Assembly (NCBI RefSeq): GCF_017798165.1
Contig: NZ_CP059068.1
Coordinates: 5,084,001 to 5,148,000 of the forward strand
From: Rhodoferax sp. AJA081-3
GTDB taxonomy: Bacteria; Pseudomonadota; Gammaproteobacteria; Burkholderiales; Burkholderiaceae_C
Direction: 5' to 3'
Length of the DNA: 64,000 bases
Shown here in pieces: positions 33,357 through 42,282 of the stretch. A program made the translations under genes and the position numbers. The notes beneath the pieces are model-generated. The model saw nothing but the letters and a program-made list of their open reading frames with translations. It made no database searches and was not told the origin of the DNA. How positions within the stretch are numbered: position 1 is the first letter of the stretch; each line of letters opens with the position of its first letter.

Positions 33357-35829
33357 CGCACTCTTTCAAGCCATCTTCATGGAAAGCCCGGAGGCCATCG
33401 CGCTGACCCGGGCCCGCGACAGCACCATCATTGCCGTCAACCGCGAATGGCTCGGTCTGACCGGATTCAGCCGGGACGAGGTGCTGGGTCGCACGGCCGT
33501 GGACATTGGCCATTGGCCCGATGAACAAACGCGGGCCAAGGCACTGCAACCTCTGCAAACCAGTGGGCGCGTGCGTGACCTGGACACCACCATGGTGCTG
33601 GCCCACGGCGTGCACCGCCTGATTTGCCTGAACGCCGTGTTGGTGGATGTGGCAGGCGAGTCTTACATCCTGTTTTATCTGCGCGATGTCACGGTGGAAC
33701 GCATGTCCCAGGCTGCAGTGCTGGCGGGTGAGCAGCAGCTGGCCCAGACCAATGAAAAGCTGAACCGGCAGGTGACCCTGCACGAAATGACCGAGTCGGT
33801 GGCCAAGGTGGGCCACTGGGTGCTGTACCCGGGGGACGCCATGGTGCGCCTGTCGCGCGGTTACAGCGCCATCGGCAACCTGGGCGACATGCAGGCGGCA
33901 CCCCTGGGAGCCCACATGCAGGGGGTGGCCGAAGAACACAAGCCCCTGGTCAAGCAGGCACTCCAGCAAATGAACGGTGACATTGTGGAATACCGCTGGC
34001 GCAGGCCCGACGGCGAGACCCTGTGGATCCGTTCGCGCATGCACCGCCAGGTGGAAAACGGCCTGGTAAAGGCCGAGTTTGGGGTGGTGCAGGATATCTC
34101 CCGAGAACGGGCGGCCTTGCAGGCCGCCGCTGACCAACTGGCGGCCGCGCAGCAAAGTGAGGCCCGGTTTCGCAGCCTCACCGCGCTGAGCTCGGACTGG
34201 TACTGGGAGCAGGACAGCCAGTTTCGTTTTGTGCGTGTGGACGGAGACCAGGACAACAACCGTGCCATTCCATCCGAAAGTTTTCTTGGCAAGACACGGT
34301 GGGAGTCGGGCGGGGAGGGTATCAGCCCCGCCCAGTGGGCGGCGCACCGTGCCACCCTGGAAGCCCACCAGCCATTCCGCGACTTCGAAATGGTGCGCCG
34401 CCATACCGACGGCAGCCCCATGTGGGTGTCCATCAGCGGCGCGCCTATCTTCGACGACCAAGGTGTGTTTGTGGGCTACCGCGGTACCGGGCGCGAGATC
34501 ACCGCCCGCAAACAGGCCGAGGCGGATATTGAACGGCTGGCCTTTTACGACGCACTAACCGGGTTGCCCAACCGGCGCATGCTGATTGACCGGCTCAACC
34601 AGGCGGTGGCCGCCAGCGCACGGCGGTCCTGTTTTGGGGCCTTGTTGTTCATAGACCTGGACAATTTCAAGGTGCTCAATGACACGCGTGGCCACCACAT
34701 GGGTGATGAGTTGCTCAAGCAGGTGGCCCTGCGGCTTGCAGACTGTGTGCGTTCGATTGACACCGTGGCCCGATTGGGCGGAGACGAGTTTGTGGTGATG
34801 TTGGAAGAGTTGGGGGCGGTCGAGGTAGACGCCGCGGCGCAGGCAGAGGTGGTGGGCAAGAAGGTGCTGGCGGCGATCAACAAACACTTTGATCTGGACG
34901 GGCAGGCCCACCACAGTTCACCCAGCATTGGCGTGACCCTGTATTTTGGCCACCAGCAGAGTGTGGACGAGTTGTTGCAGCGGGCCGACCTGGCGATGTA
35001 CCAGTCCAAGGCGGCCGGGCGCAACACGTTGCGGTTTTTTGACCCGGTCATGCAAGCAGCCGCCAGTGCCCGCGCGGCACTGGAAATTGACCTGCGCAAG
35101 GCCTTGCAGCGCCAGGAGTTTGCGTTGCACTACCAGCCCGTGGTGGATGAACAAGGTGCCATCACTGGCGTAGAGGCTCTACTGCGCTGGGAGCACCCAC
35201 AGCGCGGCATGGTGTCACCCGCAGAATTCATCCCGGTGGCAGAGCAGGCCGGCCTGATCATCCCCCTGGGCCAGTGGGTGTTGCAGGCGGCCTGTGCCCA
35301 GCTGGTGGCCTGGAATACGAGCGCTGCCACACGCCGGCTCACGATGGCCGTCAACGTCAGCGCCCGCCAGTTCCGCCACCCCGATTTCACCGACCAGTTG
35401 CTGGATCTGCTGCGCGTCAGCGGTGCCAACCCCTACCGCTTGAAGCTGGAGTTGACCGAAAGCATGCTGCTGAGCGACTTTGAAGACGTCATCGTCAAGA
35501 TGGGGGAGTTGCGGTCCATTGGGGTCAATTTTGCGCTGGATGACTTTGGAACCGGCTATTCATCGCTGTCTTACTTGAAGCGCCTGCCACTGGACCAGCT
35601 CAAGATCGACCAGTCGTTTGTGCGGGATGTGCTGACGGACCCCAACGACGCAGCCATCGCCCGCACCATTCTGAGCCTGGCCCATAGCCTGGACCTGAGT
35701 GTGGTGGCCGAGGGGGTGGAAACAGCCGGGCAGCGCGACTTTTTGCTCAAAATCGGCTGCAAGGCTTTTCAGGGGTATTTTTTTGGCCGTCCGGTGGCTG
35801 TGGACGGCCTGGCGTTGCCCAGCGCCTGA
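33352..35829 (+). CDS. PAS-PAS-PAS-GGDEF-EAL cyclic di-GMP signalling protein
   Basis: An 825-residue soluble protein from GTG at 33352. Three PAS-like domains occupy about residues 1-125, 140-265 and 270-395 ([37 protein letters not shown]). The GGDEF domain has [11 protein letters not shown] intact near residue 482, and the EAL domain begins [10 protein letters not shown] and continues [19 protein letters not shown] and [11 protein letters not shown]. Both active sites look complete, so it could make or hydrolyse cyclic di-GMP, or one domain may regulate the other. Signals probably bind the PAS domains. No strong ribosome site; the leader has inverted repeats covering the start codon. Divergent from mutS. 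Confidence 0.92.
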   Translation: MDALFQAIFMESPEAIALTRARDSTIIAVNREWLGLTGFSRDEVLGRTAVDIGHWPDEQTRAKALQPLQTSGRVRDLDTTMVLAHGVHRLICLNAVLVDVAGESYILFYLRDVTVERMSQAAVLAGEQQLAQTNEKLNRQVTLHEMTESVAKVGHWVLYPGDAMVRLSRGYSAIGNLGDMQAAPLGAHMQGVAEEHKPLVKQALQQMNGDIVEYRWRRPDGETLWIRSRMHRQVENGLVKAEFGVVQDISRERAALQAAADQLAAAQQSEARFRSLTALSSDWYWEQDSQFRFVRVDGDQDNNRAIPSESFLGKTRWESGGEGISPAQWAAHRATLEAHQPFRDFEMVRRHTDGSPMWVSISGAPIFDDQGVFVGYRGTGREITARKQAEADIERLAFYDALTGLPNRRMLIDRLNQAVAASARRSCFGALLFIDLDNFKVLNDTRGHHMGDELLKQVALRLADCVRSIDTVARLGGDEFVVMLEELGAVEVDAAAQAEVVGKKVLAAINKHFDLDGQAHHSSPSIGVTLYFGHQQSVDELLQRADLAMYQSKAAGRNTLRFFDPVMQAAASARAALEIDLRKALQRQEFALHYQPVVDEQGAITGVEALLRWEHPQRGMVSPAEFIPVAEQAGLIIPLGQWVLQAACAQLVAWNTSAATRRLTMAVNVSARQFRHPDFTDQLLDLLRVSGANPYRLKLELTESMLLSDFEDVIVKMGELRSIGVNFALDDFGTGYSSLSYLKRLPLDQLKIDQSFVRDVLTDPNDAAIARTILSLAHSLDLSVVAEGVETAGQRDFLLKIGCKAFQGYFFGRPVAVDGLALPSA

Positions 35830-35859
35830 ACCACTGGTGCGCGCCGGTGAATGCCGGGC

Positions 35860-36792
35860 TTACAGCGGCGCGTCTTCAGCGTCTGGTGTTGTAGCGTCGT
35901 CATCTGCACCTTCTGCACTGGCAGCAGGCGTTTCAGCGGCTGCGGCGTGGCGGGCCTGGCGCAAAGCCGCCTTTTCGCCGGCACTGGCAAATTTGCTGTA
36001 TTTGCCCAGGATGGTGATCAGCTGGCCGTAAATGCGCGGGTTGCCCGCCAGGCACTCTTGCTGGTCCAAAAAGTCGGCTTCACCGGTGAAGTTGCCCACC
36101 AGGCCACCGGCCTCGGTCACCAGCAACGATCCAGCGGCCACATCCCAGGGCTGCAGACCGGTCTCAAAAAAGCCTTCGGTATAACCGGCGGCCACATAGG
36201 CCAGGTCCAGTGCGGCGGCGCCGGGGCGGCGCAGGCCGGCGGTGCGTTTCATCACGTCGCCCATCATGGTCAGGTAGTTGGCAAAGTTGTCGCCGGGGCG
36301 GAAGGGGAAACCGGTGGACAGCAGCGCGTCTTTGAGCTGGATGCGTTTGGAAACGCGGATGCGGCGGTCGTTCAAAAAGGCGCCGCGGCCCTTGGTAGCG
36401 GTAAACAGGTCGTTGCGGGTGGGGTCGTAGACCACGGCCTGTTCGACCTTGCCTTTGACGGCCAGCGCGATGCTGACGCAGTACACGGGCAGGCCGTGGA
36501 TGAAGTTGGTCGTGCCGTCCAGCGGATCGATGATCCAGACGAATTCGGAGTCTTTGGCGCCATGTTCGCGCCCGGATTCTTCGGCCCAGATGCCGTGGCC
36601 GGGGTAGGCCGTCAGCAGGGTTTCTATGATCGCCTGTTCTGCAGCATGGTCCACTTCGGTGACAAAGTCGTTGGCCTTCTTTTGCGAGACCCGTACGGAT
36701 TCGATATCGAGGGCGGCGCGGTTGATGATGGAGCCAGCAGCGCGGGCGGCCTTGACGGCCACGTTGACCATGGGGTGCAGATTAAGCGACAT
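35860..36792 (-). CDS. suhB: Inositol-1-monophosphatase
   Basis: A 310-residue Mg2+-dependent phosphatase of the SuhB type. Metal-binding motifs are seen: [27 protein letters not shown] and [39 protein letters not shown] is the family start. The C-terminal 45 residues are an Ala/Glu/Asp-rich extension ([20 protein letters not shown]) absent from Escherichia coli SuhB; such acidic tails are seen in related bacteria. In E. coli SuhB also joins the rRNA antitermination complex. Divergent from trmJ, a conserved neighbourhood. Confidence 0.95.
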   Translation of the reverse strand: MSLNLHPMVNVAVKAARAAGSIINRAALDIESVRVSQKKANDFVTEVDHAAEQAIIETLLTAYPGHGIWAEESGREHGAKDSEFVWIIDPLDGTTNFIHGLPVYCVSIALAVKGKVEQAVVYDPTRNDLFTATKGRGAFLNDRRIRVSKRIQLKDALLSTGFPFRPGDNFANYLTMMGDVMKRTAGLRRPGAAALDLAYVAAGYTEGFFETGLQPWDVAAGSLLVTEAGGLVGNFTGEADFLDQQECLAGNPRIYGQLITILGKYSKFASAGEKAALRQARHAAAAETPAASAEGADDDATTPDAEDAPL

Positions 36793-36880
36793 AAATTTTG
36801 GGGGAAGAGCACAGGGGACCATCTGGCGATGCAGACGGCGACAATAGGCAACATTTTACCGTTTTACCTCCAACTGCGCC

Positions 36881-37720
36881 ATGCACACCCGCTTTATTCT
36901 GATCAACACCAGCCATGCCGGTAATGTGGGGGCCGCCGCCCGCGCGATGAAAACCATGGGCTTTGACGACCTGGTGCTGGTGGCGCCGCGCTGGGCCAAT
37001 GTGCTGCGCCGGGAGGAAACCATCCAGCGCGCCAGTGGCGCACTGGACGTGTTGGACAAATGCCGCATCGTGGACACGCTGGACGAAGCACTGGACGGTC
37101 TGACCCACCTGTGCGCCACCGCCATGACGCCGCGCGACTTCGGCCCACCCACAGTAGCACCGCGGGAGCATTTTGAATCGCTATCAAAAGTAGAGCGATT
37201 TAGTCATATTGCACGGGGGCTAGAGGCCGATTTGACTCAAGGCTCTTCCGCAGGGGAGGTTGTAGAGGCTGCAAACCCTGCCCAGCAGGGCATTGGTTTT
37301 CTATTCGGCTCCGAGCGTTTCGGCATGCGCAACGAGGACGTCTACCGTTGCCACGCCTGTCTGAGCATTCCCAGCAACCCCAAGTTTGGTTCACTGAACA
37401 TCGGCGCAGCATTGCAAGTGATCGCCTACGAATGGCGGCTGGCTTTGGGCGGATTTCCAGTGGACGCCTCGGAACCCATGCCTGCACCGGCACCCGCACC
37501 TGCCGTCATGGCTGATGCCGCCCAGGTGGCCGGCATGCTGACCCATCTGGAGCAATCCCTGGTGGCGCTGGGTTTTCTGGACCCTGCCGCCCCCAAGAAG
37601 CTCATGCCCCGCCTGAACCAGCTGTTCAATCGCGCGGGTGTGACGCAGGAAGAAATCCACATTTTGCGCGGCATTGCCAAGGCCATACTGCAGCAATCGG
37701 CTGGCAAAGGCCAGGCCTAA
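36881..37720 (+). CDS. trmJ: tRNA (cytidine/uridine-2'-O)-methyltransferase TrmJ
   Basis: A 279-residue SPOUT-family RNA methyltransferase. MHTRFILINTSHAGNVGAAA with RAMKTMGFDDLVLVAPRWAN is the TrmJ N-terminus, and the trefoil-knot motif is IGFLFGSERFGMRNEDVYRC and LSIPSNPKFGSLNIGAALQV. TrmJ methylates position 32 of tRNAs. Between the two halves the usual short loop is lengthened by residues about 97-122 (FESLSKVERFSHIARGLEAD), encoded by a reversed interspersed repeat. The C-terminal helical region is ordinary. Sits between suhB and cysE, as in other betaproteobacteria. Confidence 0.93.
   Translation: MHTRFILINTSHAGNVGAAARAMKTMGFDDLVLVAPRWANVLRREETIQRASGALDVLDKCRIVDTLDEALDGLTHLCATAMTPRDFGPPTVAPREHFESLSKVERFSHIARGLEADLTQGSSAGEVVEAANPAQQGIGFLFGSERFGMRNEDVYRCHACLSIPSNPKFGSLNIGAALQVIAYEWRLALGGFPVDASEPMPAPAPAPAVMADAAQVAGMLTHLEQSLVALGFLDPAAPKKLMPRLNQLFNRAGVTQEEIHILRGIAKAILQQSAGKGQA
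37171..37240 (-). repeat. Interspersed repeat, in-frame copy in trmJ
   Basis: Read on the minus strand: CAAATCGGCCTCTAGCCCCC, GTGCAATAT, then the hairpin ATCGCT...AGCGAT. Matches intergenic copies A-D but lies antisense within the trmJ reading frame without breaking it. Confidence 0.85.
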
Positions 37721-37779
37721 ACGAATGCGCTTAGCCAGTGTGACAACAGGCCTACCGCGCAGCAGGTAGACTTCTAAGC

Positions 37780-38565
37780 ATGTTTTCACGCCTACGCTCC
37801 GACATCCAATGCATCCTGGACCGCGATCCCGCGGCGCGCACGACCTGGGAGGTGCTGACCTGCTACCCCGGTCTGCATGCCCTGGTCCTGCACCGCAGGG
37901 CGCACTGGTGCTGGACCCATGGCTTCAAGTGGCTGGGGCGGTTTATCTCGCATATGTCCCGCTGGTTTACAGGTATCGAAATCCACCCTGGTGCCGTCAT
38001 TGGTGAGCGGGTGTTCTTTGACCACGCCATGGGCACGGTGGTGGGGGAAACCGCCGAAATTGGTGATGGCTGCACCATCTACCAGGGTGTGACGCTGGGC
38101 GGCACCTCGCTGTACAAGGGCGCCAAACGCCACCCTACCCTGGGCAAAGACGTGGTGGTGAGCGCCGGGGCCAAGGTGCTGGGCGGTTTTGTGGTGGGTG
38201 ATGGTGCCAAGATCGGCAGCAATGCCGTGGTCATCAAACCCGTGCCACCGGGCGCCACGGCGGTGGGCATTCCGGCCCGCATCATCCCCAGCAAAACCGG
38301 GGAGAGTGCGGATGTCACCCACTCCGAGCCCAAGTTCAGCGCCTACGGCATCACCCAGGAGGACGACCCCGTCAGTCAGGCATTACGCGGCCTGATCGAC
38401 TCGGCATCCGGCCAGGAGCACCAGATTGCGCTGTTGTGGAAGGCGATTGAGACCCTGTCCGCCAGCCGCAACAGCGCAGATTGCCTGCCAGACTGTGTGC
38501 CGGGTGACGCGGCCCGCAAAGAGTGTTTCGAGGCCGAACGCCTCAACCAGCTGGTTGGGAAGTAG
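37780..38565 (+). CDS. cysE: Serine O-acetyltransferase
   Basis: A 261-residue enzyme that makes O-acetylserine from serine and acetyl-CoA, the first step of cysteine synthesis. The N-terminal helical part ([20 protein letters not shown] and the [10 protein letters not shown] helix) is followed by the left-handed beta-helix with [40 protein letters not shown] and [20 protein letters not shown]. The C-terminal tail is longer than the shortest forms and has several Cys residues ([20 protein letters not shown]), so regulation may differ from E. coli CysE. Convergent with mog, overlapping its end by 23 bases. Confidence 0.95.
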   Translation: MFSRLRSDIQCILDRDPAARTTWEVLTCYPGLHALVLHRRAHWCWTHGFKWLGRFISHMSRWFTGIEIHPGAVIGERVFFDHAMGTVVGETAEIGDGCTIYQGVTLGGTSLYKGAKRHPTLGKDVVVSAGAKVLGGFVVGDGAKIGSNAVVIKPVPPGATAVGIPARIIPSKTGESADVTHSEPKFSAYGITQEDDPVSQALRGLIDSASGQEHQIALLWKAIETLSASRNSADCLPDCVPGDAARKECFEAERLNQLVGK

Positions 38566-39169
38566 CGAAGGCGCGGATCGCGGTTTTGGGCCGGAAGGCT
38601 TTACACACCGCATCCACCGTTTGCAGGTAGGGCCCGCCAATCAAATCGATGCAGTAGGGCACGGCGGCAAAGATGCCGTTGACACGCTGCTGGCCGTCGG
38701 CATCTTTCAAGCCTTCCAGCGTTTCAGCAATGGCCTTGGGCTGGCCGGGCAGGTTGATGATCAAACTGTTGCCACGGATCACTGCCACCTGGCGCGACAG
38801 GATGGCGGTGGGCACAAATGCCAGGCTGATCTGGCGCATTTGCTCTCCAAAACCCGGCATTTCCTTGTGCGCCACAGCAAGCGTGGCCTCGGGTGTCACG
38901 TCACGCAGGGCAGGGCCGGTGCCACCGGTGGTCAGCACCAGGCTACAGCCGGCATCCACCAATTCGATCAAAGTCGCACTGATGGTGGCCTGTTCATCCG
39001 GTATCAGCCGGGCTTCGAACTGCAGGGGGTTTTGCAGGGCGCGGGCCAGCCAGTCTTTTAGCGCGGGAAGGCCTTTGTCTTCGTACACACCTGTCGACGC
39101 GCGGTCGCTGATCGACACGATGCCGATCTTGACCGTATCCAGGGGCGGCAAGGCTGCATCAGCACTCAC
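38543..39169 (-). CDS. mog: Molybdopterin adenylyltransferase
   Basis: A 208-residue MogA/MoaB-fold protein. [55 protein letters not shown] and [13 protein letters not shown] are the substrate and nucleotide-binding motifs of MogA, which adenylates molybdopterin before molybdenum insertion. Length fits MogA rather than the shorter MoaB. It overlaps the upstream darP gene by four bases and the convergent cysE end by 23. The cofactor it helps make is needed by NasA encoded at 60040. Confidence 0.93.
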   Translation of the reverse strand: MSADAALPPLDTVKIGIVSISDRASTGVYEDKGLPALKDWLARALQNPLQFEARLIPDEQATISATLIELVDAGCSLVLTTGGTGPALRDVTPEATLAVAHKEMPGFGEQMRQISLAFVPTAILSRQVAVIRGNSLIINLPGQPKAIAETLEGLKDADGQQRVNGIFAAVPYCIDLIGGPYLQTVDAVCKAFRPKTAIRAFATSQPAG

Positions 39170-39828
39170 GCATCAGCTCCTGGGTTGTCGGGGAAGTCGT
39201 CTTCCGGGCCAATCGGGTCCGGCACATCGCTGCCATGCAACAGATGTTCACGGACGATTTGAAAGATGTCACGGTAGGCGCGGCCATGGCGCACGGCAGC
39301 GCCGGGCTTCTCGGGCTTGGCATCTTTGCGGGCCTGGCGAACCAGGGCGCGCAGCTGCTGGATGTCGGTGGCGGGGTTGATGTTGACCCACTGGCCAACC
39401 GCATCGTCGTCGGCGATCAGGCGGTCACGCCACTGCTCGGCCGCGTGTAGGGCCAGGGTTTCCTTGGCGGAGGGTGCGTGCTGCTCGTCAATTGCGACGC
39501 GGATGGCATCCAATGTTGCGGGCTCCAGTTGGCGCATGCGCTTGCCGATGAACTGCAGGAGGCGCCGGCGACCTTCAAAGTTGGTGATGCGTTTGTATTC
39601 TGCAATCGCTTCCATCAGCTTGTCGGGTAGTTCCAGTCGCTTCAGCAACTCTGCCCGCAGTGTCAGCAGGTCTTCACCCAGCTTTTGCAGCTCGGTGCTC
39701 TCGCGTTTGAGGTCGGTGCGGCTTTTGTCGTCGGTTCCCTTGAGCTCGCGCTTGAGTTCCAGGTCCAGTTCACTGCCTTCCGCCACAAATTTGCCTTTGA
39801 CGAAATAGCCTTTTTTTAGTTTGCTCAT
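39166..39828 (-). CDS. darP: Dual-action ribosomal maturation protein DarP (YjgA)
   Basis: A 220-residue protein of the YjgA/DarP family that associates with late 50S ribosomal precursors. Start MSKLKKGYFVKGKFVAEGSE; the family core follows: SRTDLKRESTELQKLGEDLL, LPDKLMEAIAEYKRI, RRRLLQFIGKRMRQLEP and a C-terminal WRDRLIADD. The N-terminus is basic and unlike the usual EWVSKSEIKRD, and the C-terminal acidic tail is longer. The start at 39828 sits 25 bp from the divergent pmbA start; upstream in-frame sequence to 40104 is only a shadow of pmbA. Confidence 0.88.
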   Translation of the reverse strand: MSKLKKGYFVKGKFVAEGSELDLELKRELKGTDDKSRTDLKRESTELQKLGEDLLTLRAELLKRLELPDKLMEAIAEYKRITNFEGRRRLLQFIGKRMRQLEPATLDAIRVAIDEQHAPSAKETLALHAAEQWRDRLIADDDAVGQWVNINPATDIQQLRALVRQARKDAKPEKPGAAVRHGRAYRDIFQIVREHLLHGSDVPDPIGPEDDFPDNPGADA

Positions 39829-39853
39829 ATAGACAAGTATCATAGCCTCCGCT

Positions 39854-41272
39854 ATGAAGACCCCCCAATCCTCCCTCCCATCGTCGCCCACAGGCGCCAC
39901 ATCCACCAAGCCAGCCGACAGCGGTTTTGCATTTAGTCGGCCTTTTTTCGAATCGCTGGTGGACAAGGCTCTGGCCCATGCCAAAAAGCTGGGCGCCACC
40001 GATGCGGGGGCTGAAGTGTCCGAGGGCTGCGGCCTGAGCGTGTCCGTGCGCAATGGCGAACTGGAAAATGTGGAGCGCAACCGCGACAAGTCCCTGGGTG
40101 TCACGGTCTACGTGGGCCAGCGCCGCGGCAATGCCAGCACATCCGACTTCTCGGATGAGGCGATTGCGCAGACCGTGGGTGCGGCCTATGACATCGCCCG
40201 TTTCACCGCCGAAGACAGCTTTGCCAGCCTGCCCGATGTCAAAGATATTGCGCCGGTGGCCGACCGCGAGCGTGATCTGGACCTGTTCTTCCCCTGGGCG
40301 CTGACCAGTGAAGAAGCTATGCGTCTGGCGCTGGAGTGTGAAGCGGCAGCCTTGTCCACCAGCAAAAAGATCACCAACAGCGAAGGTGCGGCCGTGTCGG
40401 CCCAGCAGTCGCATTTTTTCAGCGCCCACACCCATGGCTTTCGTGGCGGTTATGCCAGCTCGCGCCATTCCATGTCGGTATCGCCCATTGCCGGCAAGGG
40501 CAAGGACATGCAGCGCGACAGTTGGTACAGTTCCATGCGCCACCCCGACGCATTGGCATCTCCCCAGGCCATTGGTCGATACGCCGCCGAGCGGGCGTTA
40601 AGCCGCCTGAAGGCGCGCAAGATCGCCACGCTGGAGTGCCCGGTGTTGTTTGAATCGCCACTGGCTGCGGGCCTGGTCGGTGGCTTGGTGCAGGCATTGA
40701 GCGGTGGCGCTATGTACCGCAAGAGCACTTTTCTGCTGGATTCGCTGGACAAGATAATCTTGCCCAAACATATCGACATGTTGGAAGACCCGTTTGTGCT
40801 GCGTGGCAAGGGCAGTTCGCCGTTTGATGACGAAGGTGTCAGCGTGCGGCCCCGCCAGGTGATCGAAGGTGGCCGGGTCAAGGGTTATTTCTTGAGCAGC
40901 TACACGGCGCGCAAGCTGGGCATGCAGACCACGGGCAATTCGGGTGGCTCCCACAATCTGACGTTCACGTCACGACTGACGCGCGCAACTGACGACCTGG
41001 ATGCCATGCTGCAAAAGCTGGGCACCGGCCTGTTTGTGACCGAGCTGATGGGGCAAGGCGTGAACTATGTGACGGGTGACTACTCACGCGGCGCCAGCGG
41101 GTTCTGGGTGGAGAAGGGGCGTATTGCCTACCCGGTGCACGAGATCACGATTGCCGGCAACATGAAAGCCATGCTCAAGGGTATTGAGGCAGTTGGGGCC
41201 GATATCTATAACTATGGCGCAAAGACCGTGGGGTCCATCCTGATCAACCGCATGAAGGTGGCGGGTAGCTGA
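39854..41272 (+). CDS. pmbA: Metalloprotease PmbA (TldE)
   Basis: A 472-residue protein. Family motifs include AEVSEGCGLSVSVRNGELEN, VERNRDKSLGVTVYVGQRRG, the DPFVLRGKGSSPFDDEGV stretch, TGNSGGSHNLTF and VTGDYSRGASGFWVEKGRIA. PmbA (TldE) partners TldD to form a protease that processes microcin B17 and CcdA in E. coli; the HExxxH zinc motif lies in TldD, not here. tldD is not in this window. A 25-residue Ser/Thr-rich extension precedes the conserved start. The terminator at 41293 follows. Confidence 0.94.
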   Translation: MKTPQSSLPSSPTGATSTKPADSGFAFSRPFFESLVDKALAHAKKLGATDAGAEVSEGCGLSVSVRNGELENVERNRDKSLGVTVYVGQRRGNASTSDFSDEAIAQTVGAAYDIARFTAEDSFASLPDVKDIAPVADRERDLDLFFPWALTSEEAMRLALECEAAALSTSKKITNSEGAAVSAQQSHFFSAHTHGFRGGYASSRHSMSVSPIAGKGKDMQRDSWYSSMRHPDALASPQAIGRYAAERALSRLKARKIATLECPVLFESPLAAGLVGGLVQALSGGAMYRKSTFLLDSLDKIILPKHIDMLEDPFVLRGKGSSPFDDEGVSVRPRQVIEGGRVKGYFLSSYTARKLGMQTTGNSGGSHNLTFTSRLTRATDDLDAMLQKLGTGLFVTELMGQGVNYVTGDYSRGASGFWVEKGRIAYPVHEITIAGNMKAMLKGIEAVGADIYNYGAKTVGSILINRMKVAGS

Positions 41273-41292
41273 AAACCTGCCTATTCAAAAGA

Positions 41293-41316
41293 ACGGGGCC
41301 CATCAGGCCCCGTTTT
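41293..41316. terminator. Bidirectional terminator between pmbA and yqeY
   Basis: Perfect stem ACGGGGCC / GGCCCCGT with loop CATCA, T run to the right and A-rich sequence to the left. It can end pmbA (plus) and the yqeY transcript (minus). Confidence 0.88.
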
Positions 41317-41319
41317 GCA

Positions 41320-41769
41320 TTAACCCGCCAGCGCGGTCTTCACCGCGGCCGAGACAGTGCCCATTTCGGCCTTGCCGGCCAGGCGTGTCTTCACCACACC
41401 CATGACCTTGCCCATATCACCGGGGCCAGTGGCGCCCAGTTCGGCGACGATGGCCTTGACCTCAGCCAGCACCTCGTCGGCACTCAGTCGCTGGGGCAGA
41501 TAGGCCTGCAAGACCTTGATCTCGGCGGTTTCCTTGTCGGCCAACTCCTGGCGCTCGGCCTTGATGAAGGCCTCCACGCTGTCCTTGCGCTGCTTGATCA
41601 GTTTGTCCACGATGGCGACCACGGCGGCATCGTCCAGCACGATGCGCTCATCCACCTCGCGCTGCTTGCAGGCGGCCAGCAGCAGGCGGATGGTGCCCAG
41701 GCGCTCGCTGTCCTTGGCGCGCATGGCGGTTTTCATGTCTTCGGTGATTTGGTCTTTGAGTGATGACAT
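41320..41769 (-). CDS. yqeY: GatB/YqeY domain protein
   Basis: A 149-residue protein of the YqeY family, similar to the tail domain of GatB. SLKDQITEDMKTAMRAKDSE, then RLGTIRLLLAACKQREVDER, LIKQRKDSVEAFIKAERQEL and GPGDMGKVMGVVKTRLAGKA are diagnostic. The function is not settled; a tRNA-related role is suspected. It follows rpsU on the same strand, a conserved gene pair. A terminator lies between them, so part of the rpsU transcript stops before yqeY. dnaG and rpoD, often next in this cluster, are not here. Confidence 0.93.
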   Translation of the reverse strand: MSSLKDQITEDMKTAMRAKDSERLGTIRLLLAACKQREVDERIVLDDAAVVAIVDKLIKQRKDSVEAFIKAERQELADKETAEIKVLQAYLPQRLSADEVLAEVKAIVAELGATGPGDMGKVMGVVKTRLAGKAEMGTVSAAVKTALAG

Positions 41770-41817
41770 TGCAGGCTTCCTGGAGGTGGTGAAGAAAATA
41801 AAACAGGTTATGAAAAT

Positions 41818-41857
41818 AAAAAAGCCCGCCGGAGCGTCCCCAAGCGAGCTTTTTTTG
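41818..41857 (-). terminator. Rho-independent terminator of rpsU
   Basis: On the minus strand AGCUCGC and GCGGGCU form a stem (one U-G pair) with a GC-rich loop, followed by UUUUUU. The pairing is better as minus-strand RNA than plus-strand RNA, which fixes the orientation. Confidence 0.82.
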
Positions 41858-41882
41858 GGCCTTGGAAGGCAGTACTGTTTGA

Positions 41883-42095
41883 TCAGTACATCTTCTTGGG
41901 CAATTGCATGCTGCGGATGCGTTTGTAGTTGCGCTTGACGGCGGCTGCCTTCTTGCGCTTGCGCTCTGCAGTGGGCTTCTCATAAAACTCGCGTGCGCGC
42001 AAGTCTGTCAGCAAACCCAATTTTTCGATAGTGCGCTTGAAGCGACGCAGAGCGACGTCAAACGGCTCGTTTTCTTTTACACGGATGGTTGTCAT
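41883..42095 (-). CDS. rpsU: 30S ribosomal protein S21
   Basis: A 70-residue ribosomal protein: [20 protein letters not shown], then [40 protein letters not shown]21 helps initiation on the small subunit. It is full length and typical for betaproteobacteria. Its promoter has a perfect TATAAT at 42224-42229 (minus strand) and the leader contains a CCCCGTC/GACGGGG hairpin. A terminator lies directly downstream at 41818-41857. Confidence 0.97.
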   Translation of the reverse strand: MTTIRVKENEPFDVALRRFKRTIEKLGLLTDLRAREFYEKPTAERKRKKAAAVKRNYKRIRSMQLPKKMY

Positions 42096-42171
42096 TACGT
42101 AATGTTGTCCAAAATGTGCTGCCGCCAGTCACGGGGGGAGATCGAGCCCCACATGCCACGTTCAGCGATTT

Positions 42172-42203
42172 CCCCGTCTGTAACTAGTATTTGGCCGACG
42201 GGG
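42172..42203 (-). promoter_or_regulatory. Hairpin in the rpsU leader
   Basis: GACGGGG and CCCCGTC pair across 18 nt, about 15 nt after the predicted transcription start. No T run follows, so it is not a terminator; it may stabilise or regulate the rpsU mRNA. Confidence 0.45.
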
Positions 42204-42223
42204 CAATGCCAGAAAAGCCTTGG

Positions 42224-42254
42224 ATTATAGCGTTATTGCAGTCGGGGATCGCAA
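42224..42254 (-). promoter_or_regulatory. rpsU promoter
   Basis: Perfect -10 TATAAT (complement of 42224-42229) and -35 TTGCGA (complement of 42249-42254), spacer 19, upstream of rpsU. Confidence 0.6.
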
Positions 42255-42282
42255 TTTTTGCCCCAAATGCTGTAAGGCGTGC

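Noticed and set aside
33193..34461. N-terminal extension of mutS by 423 codons
   Set aside because: This is antisense to the PAS-GGDEF-EAL gene. The conserved MutS start is at 33192.
36793..36880. A possible extra promoter or small gene between suhB and trmJ
   Set aside because: Only 88 bp; no clear elements beyond what a divergent pair needs.
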